A DNA stretch of 64,000 bases, taken from contig NZ_JADEKP010000005.1 in NCBI RefSeq assembly GCF_015234215.1, positions 124,001 through 188,000 on the forward strand. Direction: 5' to 3'. Positions 36,162 to 45,067 of the stretch are shown piece by piece; within the stretch, counting starts at the first letter, position 1; each line of letters starts with the position of its first letter. The notes beneath the pieces are model-generated. The model ran no database searches. It saw only the letters and a program-made list of their open reading frames with translations, and was not told where the DNA came from. This DNA is from Clostridium chrysemydis (GTDB lineage: Bacteria; Bacillota; Clostridia; Clostridiales; Clostridiaceae). Made by a program: the position numbers and the translations under genes.

Positions 36162-36944
36162 TTATATGATTTCATCTACTATTTCATGAACGAAATCTAT
36201 ATGATTATTTGCAATATCTTTTATTATTTCTTCTGCTCTATTAAAGGTATAACTATTTTCTGTAATTTCAAGCATTGATATATCATTTAAAGAGTCTCCA
36301 ACTGTATATAAATCTTTTAACTCTTTATTTTCAAGTCTTAAAACTTCTCTTAATCCATTTCCTTTAGAACATCCTTTAGGCATTATATCAATAAAATATT
36401 GATTTCTAAACATAGCTAAATCATCACCTAATAGTTCATATAATCTCTCTTTAATTTTTTCTGCTCTCTCAACTGACTTATCACTTGCAAAAACTCCTAT
36501 TATAGATGCATCTTTATTTAAATCCTTAACTTCTGAAACTTCCATAACATTTGCTGGAATAAATGATAAAAACTCAGAGTTTTTTATATCTACATTAGGA
36601 TTATTTATTAATCCTATAGCTTGTCCGTAATCGAAATAAATTAAAGTTTCTTCTTTGTCGTGAAATTCTTCTACTATTTTTATTAGAATATCTTTATCTA
36701 TAGTTTTGCTTATAATCTTTTTTCCATCGCCATCTAAAACAACTGCTCCATTATTTAAAACCATATAATCACATTCTAAATCATAGTTATCAAAAACTTC
36801 CTTCATTCCATTTACAGTTCTTCCTGTAGATACTACAAATTTATGTCCTTGTTCCCTTAACTTTTGAATTCCCTCTAAATCCTTCGGTGAAATTTTTTGA
36901 TCAATCATTAGAGTTCCATCTAAATCACTTGCTAAAATTTTCAT
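36162..36944 (-). CDS. HAD-superfamily hydrolase, Cof type
   Basis: A 260-residue Cof/HAD IIB phosphatase. Motif I is ASDLDGTLM at residues 4-12, motif II Thr in VVSTGRT, motif III Lys in the GNGLR region (SKGNGLREVL), and motif IV TVGDSLNDISML. The cap domain lies at about 85-185. It is a paralogue in type of the protein at 7737-8540, with low similarity. The substrate is unknown. Monocistronic, with GGAAGGGAAT upstream and a terminator behind. Confidence 0.9.
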   Translation of the reverse strand: MKILASDLDGTLMIDQKISPKDLEGIQKLREQGHKFVVSTGRTVNGMKEVFDNYDLECDYMVLNNGAVVLDGDGKKIISKTIDKDILIKIVEEFHDKEETLIYFDYGQAIGLINNPNVDIKNSEFLSFIPANVMEVSEVKDLNKDASIIGVFASDKSVERAEKIKERLYELLGDDLAMFRNQYFIDIMPKGCSKGNGLREVLRLENKELKDLYTVGDSLNDISMLEITENSYTFNRAEEIIKDIANNHIDFVHEIVDEII

Positions 36945-36966
36945 ATGTATTCCCTTCCTCCTTAGA

Positions 36967-36999
36967 AAAAAAGCGCCACATATAAAATATGAGGCGCAT
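36967..36999 (-). terminator. Terminator of the hydrogenase gene
   Basis: GCGCC-based stem (36973-36997) followed by seven T on the minus strand. Confidence 0.92.
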
Positions 37000-37024
37000 G
37001 TTTAAAGTTATTATATCATTAATT

Positions 37025-38785
37025 TTAAACTATTTCTTCTGATTTTTTATCTTTTTTCTTATATTTTCTGTGTAATAGTTCATGTGCTACACCGTGTCCT
37101 GGCTCTCCCATAAACTCTTTATACATTTTTAATAAAGCTTCGTTTTCGTGTGATTTTCTCTTGTTTAATTTCTTATCTTGGTTGTAAAGTACAGATGCTC
37201 TTAAAGCTCTTATGTTATGTTTTTCTCTCTCTTCTGCACTTACATGTGGCTGTCCACCACCATCTACACATCCACCTGGACATGCCATAACTTCTATAAA
37301 GTGGTAGTCTTTTTCTTTCATTCTTCCACTTTCAATAAATTCAAAAAGATTAGAAGAACCATTTATAACAGCAACATTGTACTCTACTCCATCTATAGAT
37401 ACAGTCGCATCTTTTATTCCTTTTAATCCTCTAACTTCTTCGTAGTCAATTTCAGCTAAGTTAGTATTTTCAACGAAGTCTTTAGCTGTTCTAAGAGCAG
37501 CTTCCATAACTCCACCAGTTGCTCCAAATATTGTTGCAGCTCCTGTGTATTCTCCCATAGCTGGGTCTGCATCGCTATCTTCTAATCCAGCGAAGTTTAT
37601 TTTTCTATCTTTAATCATTTTAGCTAATTCTCTAGTAGTTATAACAGCATCGATTTCTCTTAAACCGTTAACTTCCATCTCTTCTCTATCAGCTTCGTAT
37701 TTTTTAGCAGTACAAGGCATAACTGTTACTGTATATACGTTTTTAGGCTCTACACCTGAAATTTTTGGATAATAAGTCTTAGTAGCTGCACCAAATATTT
37801 GTTGTGGTGATTTTGCTGATGATAAGTTTTCTATTAATTCTGGGTAGTAGTTTTCTACTTGTCTAACCCATCCTGGGCAACATGAAGTTAGCATTGGGAA
37901 TGGTCCGCCATTCTTTATTCTTTGAATAAGCTCTGTAGCTTCTTCCATTATAGTCATATCTGCTCCAAAGTTAATATCAAATACTTTATCAAAACCTAAT
38001 TCTCTTAATGCAGTATAGATTTTACCTGTTACATCTACTCCGTAACCCATCTTAAATAACTCACCTAAGGCAGTTCTTACTGAAGGTGCCATAGCAACTA
38101 ATACGTGCTTTTCAGGATCTTGAAGAGCTTCTTCAACTCTTTCTATGTGGCTTTTTTCTTTTAATGCTGCAACTGGACATGCAGTTACACATTGACCACA
38201 TAATATACAATCTGTATCATCAAAACATTTTTCAGCATCTGGTGCTACTTGTCTTACTCCGTTAAAGTTAGCTACTTTTATAACTTCTGTACCTGACTTA
38301 GTTTTACAGCTAGCTTGACATCTTCCACATAAAACACATTTAGATCTATCTATAACAATTGATTTACTTCTTTCATCAACTAATTTTTCTTTTTCTTCTG
38401 GTGTTGGTAAGAAAGGTGTTGTTGCTCTTGCTTTAGTTTTTATAACTAATTTTAAGAACTCACAGTTTTCTCTTCTTGGACAAGGTCCACATTTAAATTC
38501 ATGTTTGTTAAGTAAAGTTGAAACTCTCATCTTAACTCTTTCTTGAACTTTTTCTGTATTAGTTCTAACAACCATTCCATCTTCTACTTTAGTTAAACAA
38601 GCTAAAGCTAAGTTTGGTTTTCCTTCTATCTCTACGGCACATACCCCGCATTTTCCAACATTTCCACATTCTTTTAAGTAACAAAGTGTTGCAATATCGT
38701 CTATACCATTTGCTCTTGCAGCATCTAATATCGATGTACCTTCTGCTACTTCTATCTCTTTTTCATTAATAAATAACTTTTTCAT
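37025..38785 (-). CDS. hydA: [FeFe] hydrogenase, CpI type
   Basis: A 586-residue monomeric hydrogenase that reduces protons with ferredoxin electrons, disposing of fermentation reductant. Order of domains: 2Fe-2S ferredoxin (CYLKECGNVGKCGVC), His/Cys-ligated 4Fe-4S (HEFKCGPCPRRENC), two 4Fe-4S clusters (CVLCGRCQASC, CILCGQCVTACP), then the H-cluster domain with TSCCPGW, MPCTAKK and MACPGGC. This equals Clostridium pasteurianum CpI, which has MACHGGC at the last site. The ATG at 38785 is used; the in-frame ATG at 38803 is itself part of the GGAGGT ribosome binding site. Monocistronic. Confidence 0.97.
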   Translation of the reverse strand: MKKLFINEKEIEVAEGTSILDAARANGIDDIATLCYLKECGNVGKCGVCAVEIEGKPNLALACLTKVEDGMVVRTNTEKVQERVKMRVSTLLNKHEFKCGPCPRRENCEFLKLVIKTKARATTPFLPTPEEKEKLVDERSKSIVIDRSKCVLCGRCQASCKTKSGTEVIKVANFNGVRQVAPDAEKCFDDTDCILCGQCVTACPVAALKEKSHIERVEEALQDPEKHVLVAMAPSVRTALGELFKMGYGVDVTGKIYTALRELGFDKVFDINFGADMTIMEEATELIQRIKNGGPFPMLTSCCPGWVRQVENYYPELIENLSSAKSPQQIFGAATKTYYPKISGVEPKNVYTVTVMPCTAKKYEADREEMEVNGLREIDAVITTRELAKMIKDRKINFAGLEDSDADPAMGEYTGAATIFGATGGVMEAALRTAKDFVENTNLAEIDYEEVRGLKGIKDATVSIDGVEYNVAVINGSSNLFEFIESGRMKEKDYHFIEVMACPGGCVDGGGQPHVSAEEREKHNIRALRASVLYNQDKKLNKRKSHENEALLKMYKEFMGEPGHGVAHELLHRKYKKKDKKSEEIV

Positions 38786-38887
38786 TCTAATAAAGACCTC
38801 CATTTATCTTAAACTTAAAACCTCTGTAATTTTAAATTTTTATGCCTTTGTTATATTTTTAACTATATCCATTCTATCATAAACACC

Positions 38888-38947
38888 TTTAATTTACATT
38901 ATTTTTTTAATGTAAATTAAATACATACTTATTAAGTTTACATTAAT
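38888..38947. promoter_or_regulatory. Repeated TTTACATTA motif between hydA and psd
   Basis: Perfect 14-bp arms (38888-38901 and 38908-38921) with a 6-base centre, and a third copy TTTACATTAA at 38937-38946. It lies upstream of both divergent genes, about 100 bases from each start. Possible operator cluster; no known Rex-type site is present. Confidence 0.45.
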
Positions 38948-39058
38948 CTCCCTATTTTTTCAAATCCATTTTTTTATTCCTTGCATATGTATATACTTTA
39001 TTCTATACTTTATTATATATTTCGAAAAAAAGTCTTAATAAATCTAAAGGAGTATACT

Positions 39059-39949
39059 ATGATACTTGTTTATAATAGAGATACTAAAAAATATGAAGAA
39101 GAAAAAGTTGCAGGTAAAAAGTACCTTGCTTGGTGCTACGAATCACCTGTAGGTAAAAAAGTAACTAAGATGATAATAAAAAAGAAATTACCATCTAAGC
39201 TTTACGGTTCTTTCTGTAATACTAAATTAAGTAGAAAAAAAATCCCTGAATTTATATATGATTTTAATATAGATATGGATTTATATGCTAAAGATGCAGG
39301 TGAGTTTAAAAACTTCAATGAATTCTTTGCAAGAAAATTAAAATCTACTTCTAGACCTATTCCCGAAGATAAAAATGTCTTAATTTCTCCAGTTGATTGT
39401 AGACTTTTAGCTTATGAAGATATTGATATGAATAATATAGTTCAAGTAAAAGGCTTTAAATACAGCCTAAAAGAACTTTTAAAAAATGATGAAATAGCTA
39501 AAGAATACGAAGGTGGAACTTGTTTAATCTGTAGGCTTTGTCCGACTGATTATCATAGATATCACTTTATAGATTCTGGAATTCCAGGTAACATAACAAA
39601 AATCCCTGGTAGCTACTATTCTGTTAATCCTATCGCATTAGATAGGATACCTAAATTATTCTGTCAAAACAAACGTGAATGGTCTTTATTTAAATCAGAT
39701 AATTTCGGAGATATAATATATGTAGAAGTTGGAGCAACCTGTGTTGGAACTATAATTCAAAGCTATACACCTTTTAAACGTGTAAACCGTGGCGAAGAAA
39801 AAGGTTATTTTAAATTTGGAGGTTCTACTACTATCCTTTTCTTTAAAAAGGGTGTAGTTAAAATCGATAAAGATATAGTTGAGCAATCTCTTCTTGGATA
39901 CGAAACTAGAGTATTATTTGGAGAAAAAATCGGAACAAAAAGAAGCTAA
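39059..39949 (+). CDS. psd: Phosphatidylserine decarboxylase proenzyme
   Basis: A 296-residue enzyme that forms phosphatidylethanolamine from phosphatidylserine. It is a self-processing pyruvoyl enzyme: [10 protein letters not shown] near the C-terminus is the cleavage site, where the serine becomes the pyruvoyl group. Other family marks are [20 protein letters not shown] and [10 protein letters not shown]. The ATG at 39059 follows AAAGGAG at 6 bases; the open frame extends 26 codons upstream but through promoter-like sequence. It is monocistronic; pssA is not adjacent. A shared terminator follows. Confidence 0.95.
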   Translation: MILVYNRDTKKYEEEKVAGKKYLAWCYESPVGKKVTKMIIKKKLPSKLYGSFCNTKLSRKKIPEFIYDFNIDMDLYAKDAGEFKNFNEFFARKLKSTSRPIPEDKNVLISPVDCRLLAYEDIDMNNIVQVKGFKYSLKELLKNDEIAKEYEGGTCLICRLCPTDYHRYHFIDSGIPGNITKIPGSYYSVNPIALDRIPKLFCQNKREWSLFKSDNFGDIIYVEVGATCVGTIIQSYTPFKRVNRGEEKGYFKFGGSTTILFFKKGVVKIDKDIVEQSLLGYETRVLFGEKIGTKRS

Positions 39950-39972
39950 TTTAATTATTAGCTTCTTTTATT
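39937..39972. terminator. Bidirectional terminator covering two stop codons
   Basis: 13-bp arms (39937-39949 and 39957-39969) include the end of psd and of the convergent CARF nuclease gene. Confidence 0.85.
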
Positions 39973-41083
39973 TATTTATAATACTTTTAAGTTCATTTTT
40001 AAATTTTTCTCTATCTTTATTTAGTATAACTAAAGATATTCCCATCTCTTTAGCTCGTTTTTCTATAGTTTGCTTTGAAGGATTTTTAGTTGAGACCAAA
40101 ATCTTTTTTGTTTTGTTTCCTCCAAGCCTTTCACTATAAATACTAAGCTCGTTTAATGCATTCTCATCGTATTTTTCACTGTCTTTACAAGATATACATA
40201 TCATATTTGAATCTTTAACTGCAACTACATCTAGCTCATTTCTAACAACATCGTCGTATTTGTTCCACAAAAATATAAGCCCACTTTTAACATCGTCTAC
40301 ATCTTCTATTTCTTTTATTGTATTTTCAGTAAATACTTCAAGCCAAGTTCCACTCTTAAAGATAAACCCTTTTAAATAATCATTTAAAAATTCTACTTTT
40401 ATAGTGTCTTTTTCATCTCTTAATTTTATCTTTCCTTCTTCTTTTAGACTTAAAAGTATTTTGTTTAATAATTTTAACTCTTCTTTTTCTAATTTTTCTT
40501 TATGGATTATAACGTACCTTGGATCTTTATAAAGGTGTTCAAATATACTAGTATCAGAAACTCGTTGTTTATATTTGTGCCAAAGTTCTATATTATTAAA
40601 TATTAATTTTGTATATCTTTTTATATCTTCTTTGTATGAAAGGTTAGAAGAATCATAAATCAAATCATTTCCCCCACTATTTAATATATCTTCTATATTT
40701 AAATCAATATCTTTTAAAATATTTTTTTCTCCATTTCCCAAGAAATATTCTTTTTTCTCCAATATATCTAAATAAACTCTATCTATGTTTAATTCTAAGG
40801 ATAATTTAAAAAGTTCTAAAGAGTCTATCCTTTTACCACCTGTGAGATTTATTAAAACTTTTCCCTTTAATAAACCTTTTAAGTCTTCACTCAAATCAGA
40901 TATCTTTATAAATTCAATATTTGCATCTAAGTTATTAGTAAACATTTCATTTATAGATTCTTTAAATTGAGTATTTTGAGGATGCCTCTCTAGAACTTTA
41001 ATATTTTTTATATTATACTTTTTTGAAATTATTATAATGCTTTCGTTATGTTTATCTAATAATGTTATTAAGGTATCGTACAT
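39968..41083 (-). CDS. Card1/Can2-like CARF-PD-(D/E)XK nuclease (DUF1887)
   Basis: A 371-residue protein. Residues 1-130 look like a CARF domain: a Rossmann-type start (SIIIISKKYNIKNIKVLERH) and NLTGGKR (79-85), the signature loop that contacts cyclic oligoadenylate in relatives. A winged-helix segment follows (about 195-235). The C-terminal part has PD-(D/E)XK marks: GTWLE (Glu249), NELDV (Asp285), ISCKD (Lys300). Known relatives Card1 and Can2 are type III CRISPR effectors activated by cA4 to cut single-stranded DNA or RNA. No cas gene or array lies in this window. Start 41083 is preferred over 41089 because AAGGAG lies 8 rather than 2 bases away. Confidence 0.8.
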   Translation of the reverse strand: MYDTLITLLDKHNESIIIISKKYNIKNIKVLERHPQNTQFKESINEMFTNNLDANIEFIKISDLSEDLKGLLKGKVLINLTGGKRIDSLELFKLSLELNIDRVYLDILEKKEYFLGNGEKNILKDIDLNIEDILNSGGNDLIYDSSNLSYKEDIKRYTKLIFNNIELWHKYKQRVSDTSIFEHLYKDPRYVIIHKEKLEKEELKLLNKILLSLKEEGKIKLRDEKDTIKVEFLNDYLKGFIFKSGTWLEVFTENTIKEIEDVDDVKSGLIFLWNKYDDVVRNELDVVAVKDSNMICISCKDSEKYDENALNELSIYSERLGGNKTKKILVSTKNPSKQTIEKRAKEMGISLVILNKDREKFKNELKSIINK

Positions 41084-41146
41084 AAGCATGTCTCCTTACT
41101 CTTAAATATATTATTAGATTAACCTTATAAAATAATTTTAAACCTA

Positions 41147-41611
41147 TTACTCTAAAATTATTTTATTTAAATAGTTTAAAATCCTACTATTATCAAACTT
41201 ATATTTTTTAAATTCTATGTCCTTATAAGTTTTTATTGATTTTTCTAACGTATCATAGTCTGTACAATTTTTAGTATAGCCTTCCCTATCAAATTTTTCG
41301 CATATCTCTAATTGGTGGTCATCATTATGCTCATTATATTTTGATAACCTTGGCATAGTTATAACTTTTTTATTATATTTAAATGCAGTAAATATAGAGC
41401 CTACTCCCCCGTGAGTAATAACTAAATCACTTTTATTTATATATTCATCAAACTCTCCTTGAGCTAAAAAAGGAATAACTTTATATTTTTTTGAAGTAAA
41501 AGGTGTATTACCTGATTGAATCACTACGTCTTCTTTTATATCCATCTTTTCAAGATAATTTAATAATCTAACAAAAGATAACTCATGAGTTCCTAATATA
41601 ACAAATATCAT
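41147..41611 (-). CDS. Glycosyltransferase catalytic half, PssE/Alg13-like
   Basis: A 154-residue GT28-type C-terminal domain. It shows MIFVILGTHELSF at the N-terminus and KSDLVITHGGVGSIFTAFKYNKK, the nucleotide-sugar binding HGG(V/A)GS loop. Proteins of this type (PssE, Cps14G, Alg13) need a membrane-bound partner like PssD to act, usually adding a second sugar to a lipid-linked intermediate. The ATG overlaps the stop of the PssD-like gene by one base. Last gene of the polyol-phosphate cluster. Confidence 0.88.
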   Translation of the reverse strand: MIFVILGTHELSFVRLLNYLEKMDIKEDVVIQSGNTPFTSKKYKVIPFLAQGEFDEYINKSDLVITHGGVGSIFTAFKYNKKVITMPRLSKYNEHNDDHQLEICEKFDREGYTKNCTDYDTLEKSIKTYKDIEFKKYKFDNSRILNYLNKIILE

Positions 41612-42081
41612 TAATATAAATCTCCTTCATATATAGAGTTATCATACACATCTAGCATTTCTTCGTGCTGCACTAAAAATTTATCAGCTATTTTAGTTAT
41701 CATTCTACCTGACATACTTGTAGACTTTACTCTAGCAAACGTCTCTATAAATATTACCTTCTTTTTGAAAAACTTAGCTATATAACACATAGGAACAGCT
41801 GTGTGTGCCCCTGTCGTAACTATAACGTCTGGTTTTATTTTAAAATACAGATAAACAGATTTTAATATGTTGTATGGGAACTTAAACATATAGCTAAGCA
41901 TATAATTTCTAGCACCATAAACTAAATAATCTATTCTTTTTCCGTATTCTTTTTTTAATTTTATAGTTGTATCTGTCTTTTCAGTTATTATATGATAATC
42001 AAAATTTGAAAAAATAGGTTTTAATTGCATAAGCTCTGATAAATGTCCCCCAGTTGAAGAAATAAATAAAACCTTCTTCAT
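41611..42081 (-). CDS. Glycosyltransferase membrane-anchoring half, PssD/Alg14-like
   Basis: A 156-residue protein starting KKVLFISSTGGHLSELMQL, the Alg14/PssD signature. PDVIVTTGAHTAVPMCYIAK and KKVIFIETFARVKSTSMSG complete the family pattern. It pairs with the PssE-like subunit encoded next, forming one split glycosyltransferase at the inner membrane face. It follows the CDP-polyol transferase gene by 8 bases in the leftward cluster. Confidence 0.9.
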   Translation of the reverse strand: MKKVLFISSTGGHLSELMQLKPIFSNFDYHIITEKTDTTIKLKKEYGKRIDYLVYGARNYMLSYMFKFPYNILKSVYLYFKIKPDVIVTTGAHTAVPMCYIAKFFKKKVIFIETFARVKSTSMSGRMITKIADKFLVQHEEMLDVYDNSIYEGDLY

Positions 42082-42089
42082 AAAATCAC

Positions 42090-43238
42090 CTACTTATCTT
42101 TCTTTAATATAATCCTATCCACAAATCTCTTTGAAGCTTTTCCATCTGTATAATCGAAAAATTTATTTTTAAATTCTCTAATCTTTTCATAGTCGCAATC
42201 TTTTTCTAAAACATCTAAAAGTTCATCTGTATTTTTCACTATAGGACCTGGAACAAAGCTTTCATAATCATAATAAAAATCTCTTTCATCAATATAAGTA
42301 TCTAAATCATCAGCATAGAAAATCATAGGTCTTTCAAGTAATGAATATTCAAATACTATAGATGAATAATCAGTTATTAGCATATCAGTCATGACTAGTA
42401 TGTCATTTATAGCTTCATAGTCTGATAAGTTTATAACTCTATCGTTATCTACATTCCCTGTATCTTTCACAAATGGATGCATTTTAAAACCTAATATATA
42501 ATCTTCTGGAAGAGAATTAACTAATCTTGAAATATCGAAGTTTATACTCATCTTCGCATCTGATTGACTTGTTCCTCTGAAAGTTGGCGCATAAAGAACT
42601 AGCTTTTTATCTCTAAGCTTTGGATATCTTGAATAAACTTTTTCTTTTGCAATCTTCTTTAATCCTTCATTAAAGAAAATATCAGTTCTTGGAATTCCTA
42701 TAGGGTCTATATTTTCTTCTTTCATATTAAAAGCTTCTGCATAGTATTTTTTAACTTCATCAGAACTTACTAATACGTGAGTGTAGTTACTATGGATAGG
42801 AATATATTTTACGTAATTGTTATCCGCACCATAGTTTTTGTCTAAAATGCTAAATCCGAATTTTTTAAATGCCCCACATGCATGCCACACTTGAACTACT
42901 TCTGTCCCTTTTCTAAGATTGTTTACTACGTAAACTGGAAAATAGAAATCATCTATTAAGAAAAACTCTGATGTAGCTAAATAGAAAGTTGCTCTCATCA
43001 TATGAAGAAAATACTTTATAGTTCCACTTAATCCACCTTGGTATTTTTGAAATAAGAATACACATTTATAATCTATTTGACTTTCTTGTATCTCAGAATA
43101 TATATATTGGTAATTACCATTCATAGTACCTTTTCTATATGTTGCAAATACAATCCTCTTTTTAACTGGAACTATATATGAAACATAATAAACTATTCTA
43201 AGAAGGTATTTTAATATTAATCTTTCTAAAGTTTTCAT
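42090..43238 (-). CDS. CDP-glycerol/CDP-ribitol phosphotransferase (TagF/TarL family), short form
   Basis: A 382-residue member of the CDP-glycerol glycerophosphotransferase family. Conserved pieces are VVQVWHACGAFKKFGFS, GIPRTDIFF, LYAPTFRGT and MLITDYSSIVFEYSLLERP, with two catalytic histidines expected (WHACG and KMHP). An N-terminal stretch of about 30 hydrophobic residues may touch the membrane. It transfers polyol phosphate units to a lipid-linked acceptor. The ATG at 43238 follows GGGAGGAAG; a longer frame runs through the terminator upstream. Which polyol it uses cannot be told, but TarIJ next door favours ribitol. Confidence 0.88.
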   Translation of the reverse strand: MKTLERLILKYLLRIVYYVSYIVPVKKRIVFATYRKGTMNGNYQYIYSEIQESQIDYKCVFLFQKYQGGLSGTIKYFLHMMRATFYLATSEFFLIDDFYFPVYVVNNLRKGTEVVQVWHACGAFKKFGFSILDKNYGADNNYVKYIPIHSNYTHVLVSSDEVKKYYAEAFNMKEENIDPIGIPRTDIFFNEGLKKIAKEKVYSRYPKLRDKKLVLYAPTFRGTSQSDAKMSINFDISRLVNSLPEDYILGFKMHPFVKDTGNVDNDRVINLSDYEAINDILVMTDMLITDYSSIVFEYSLLERPMIFYADDLDTYIDERDFYYDYESFVPGPIVKNTDELLDVLEKDCDYEKIREFKNKFFDYTDGKASKRFVDRIILKKDK

Positions 43239-43260
43239 AAACTTCCTCCCGCTATAAATC

Positions 43261-43290
43261 AAAAATAAGGACCCTTTTAATAAAGGGCCC
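43261..43290 (-). terminator. Terminator-like hairpin inside the polyol-phosphate cluster
   Basis: GGGCCCTTT and AAAGGGTCC (9 bp, one G-U) with ATTA loop, then TTATTTTT on the minus strand. It lies between tarJ and the next gene, only 23 bases before its start codon. Confidence 0.75.
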
Positions 43291-43309
43291 AAAGTATATT
43301 AGCTTACAA

Positions 43310-44329
43310 TTATATTCTCCAGTTTAAAACTGTTTTAAATGGCGTTGTTAGATCATGCTCAAAACCTTTAACTATATCTTCAATTCCGTTTACATCTATA
43401 ACTGCTGATATAAGTTTTTCAAGTTGATTTTGTGCATCTTCATGCTCTTCTAAGAAATCAACTGCAGCTTTAAAATCTACTCTACCACTTCTACTGCTAC
43501 CTACGATACTTAACCCTTTTTCTAATACCATTCTAGTATTTATAGGAACAGGATTTTCTGAAACTCCAAGTATAGCTATTGTTCCTTCTGGATTTATATA
43601 ATCTATTATTTGATCTATTGCATATTCACTTGCTTTTCCACCAACAGCTTCAAATGCGTGATCTATTTTTAAGTCGTCTGGTATATTATCTATTTGGTAA
43701 GTTCCATCTACAAATGAGAAGAAGTTAAGCTTTTCTTCGTTCTTACCGAATACTACGATTTTAGAATCTGGAAATTTCTTTTTAAGTATTAATGCTGTGA
43801 TGAACCCAACATTACCATCTCCCCAAACTCCTAAAACATCTCTTCTTGAATGTGATTTTTTATCAAATCTATCTATAGAGTGCATTGACACACTTATAAG
43901 TTCTAAAAATGATGCAACATCGTGATTTATCTTATCGTATTTTATTATTCTGTCTCTTCCCATGAATACGTATTGTTGCATAAATCCATCAAATCCACTA
44001 GCTCTAAATTTACTACTTCTTAGATAGTTTTCTGCAATTATATTATCGTCTTCTGTTGGAGTGTTTGGAATCATTACTACTGTATCACCAGGTTTAAATT
44101 CTCCTTCTGGATCGTAAACAACTTCTCCAACTCCCTCATGAATTAAAGCCATTGGAAGCTTTTTCTTCATAGCTTCTTTTCCTCTAGTTCCTGTGTAGTA
44201 TCTTTGGTCTGCTGCACAAACTGAAAGTCTTGTAGGTCTTACAATTATTCCATTGCCACCTAAAGATCTATCTTCAAACTCAACTGTTATTTGTTTCGCT
44301 GCTATTAATCTATATACTTTATTAATCAT
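43310..44329 (-). CDS. tarJ: Ribulose-5-phosphate reductase
   Basis: A 339-residue zinc-type medium-chain dehydrogenase that makes ribitol 5-phosphate from ribulose 5-phosphate with NADPH. It has the family N-terminus INKVYRLIAAKQITVEFEDR, SVCAADQRYYTG with the zinc Cys, LIHEGVGEV with the zinc His-Glu, and the GVWGDGNVGFITALILKK nucleotide loop. It overlaps nothing but follows tarI by a single base, and the two form the standard CDP-ribitol pair. An internal terminator follows. Confidence 0.93.
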   Translation of the reverse strand: MINKVYRLIAAKQITVEFEDRSLGGNGIIVRPTRLSVCAADQRYYTGTRGKEAMKKKLPMALIHEGVGEVVYDPEGEFKPGDTVVMIPNTPTEDDNIIAENYLRSSKFRASGFDGFMQQYVFMGRDRIIKYDKINHDVASFLELISVSMHSIDRFDKKSHSRRDVLGVWGDGNVGFITALILKKKFPDSKIVVFGKNEEKLNFFSFVDGTYQIDNIPDDLKIDHAFEAVGGKASEYAIDQIIDYINPEGTIAILGVSENPVPINTRMVLEKGLSIVGSSRSGRVDFKAAVDFLEEHEDAQNQLEKLISAVIDVNGIEDIVKGFEHDLTTPFKTVLNWRI

Positions 44330-44330
44330 C

Positions 44331-45044
44331 TTATAAGTCTTCCTTTATTAAGGCATTAGCTAATTTTAAATCGTATGGAGTAGTTATTTTCATGTTATAA
44401 ACTTCCCCGTTAACTAATTTTACTTTTTCACCTTTAACAACAAATATCTTAGCAGCATCAGTTAAAATTTCTTTTTCTTCTTTAGTTAATGCATTATACA
44501 TTCCTACTAATTTAGTTATGTTGAAACTTTGAGGAGTTTGACCTTGATACATAAAATCTCTTCTAGGTATACTACTTATATTTTCTGAATCTACTGATTC
44601 TACTATAGTATCAAAAGCTGGCACTACAGTATCACAAGCACCAAACTCAAGTGCAGCTTTTATGTTATCTTCTATTATTCTATGAGTTAAGAAAGGTCTT
44701 ACAGCATCGTGTGTTACTATAATATCTTCTTCATTTATTCCATAATTTGATTCAATAAATTTTATTCCGTTCATTATTGATTCGTTTCTATCAGAACCTC
44801 CAGCACAAACCTTTAATCTCTCTCTCATATCTTTTGGGATATATTTATTAATTAAATCATTTGTGTGTTGAATCCATTGACTAGGTGTAGTTACTATTAC
44901 TTTGTTTATTTTAGTGTTAACTAAAAAAGTCTCTAAAGTATGAATTATTATAGGTTTTTCTCCTATTTTTAAAAATTGTTTTGGCATCTCCGTATTTCCC
45001 ATACGTGTTCCTTTTCCACCAGCTAAAATCTCTGCGTAAATCAT
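44331..45044 (-). CDS. tarI: Ribitol-5-phosphate cytidylyltransferase
   Basis: A 237-residue IspD-like nucleotidyltransferase that makes CDP-ribitol from CTP and ribitol 5-phosphate. Marks are ILAGGKGTRMGNTEMPKQFL (nucleotide loop), CAGGSDRNESIMNG, VTHDAVRPFLTHRII and YNMKITTPYDLKLANALI. The adjacent reductase gene (tarJ) supports TarI over IspD. Leftward cluster, 23 bases after the large transferase gene. Confidence 0.93.
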   Translation of the reverse strand: MIYAEILAGGKGTRMGNTEMPKQFLKIGEKPIIIHTLETFLVNTKINKVIVTTPSQWIQHTNDLINKYIPKDMRERLKVCAGGSDRNESIMNGIKFIESNYGINEEDIIVTHDAVRPFLTHRIIEDNIKAALEFGACDTVVPAFDTIVESVDSENISSIPRRDFMYQGQTPQSFNITKLVGMYNALTKEEKEILTDAAKIFVVKGEKVKLVNGEVYNMKITTPYDLKLANALIKEDL

Positions 45045-45067
45045 AATTTCACTCCTTAAAAGTATTT

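Noticed and set aside
38786-38803. Longer hydrogenase start (MEVFIRMKK)
   Set aside because: The upstream ATG is part of ATGGAGGT, which serves as the ribosome binding site of the start at 38785; CpI-type proteins begin at the later methionine.
38981-39058. N-terminal extension of the phosphatidylserine decarboxylase
   Set aside because: The extension is AT-rich and promoter-like with no ribosome binding site, whereas AAAGGAG stands correctly before 39059 and gives the normal family length.
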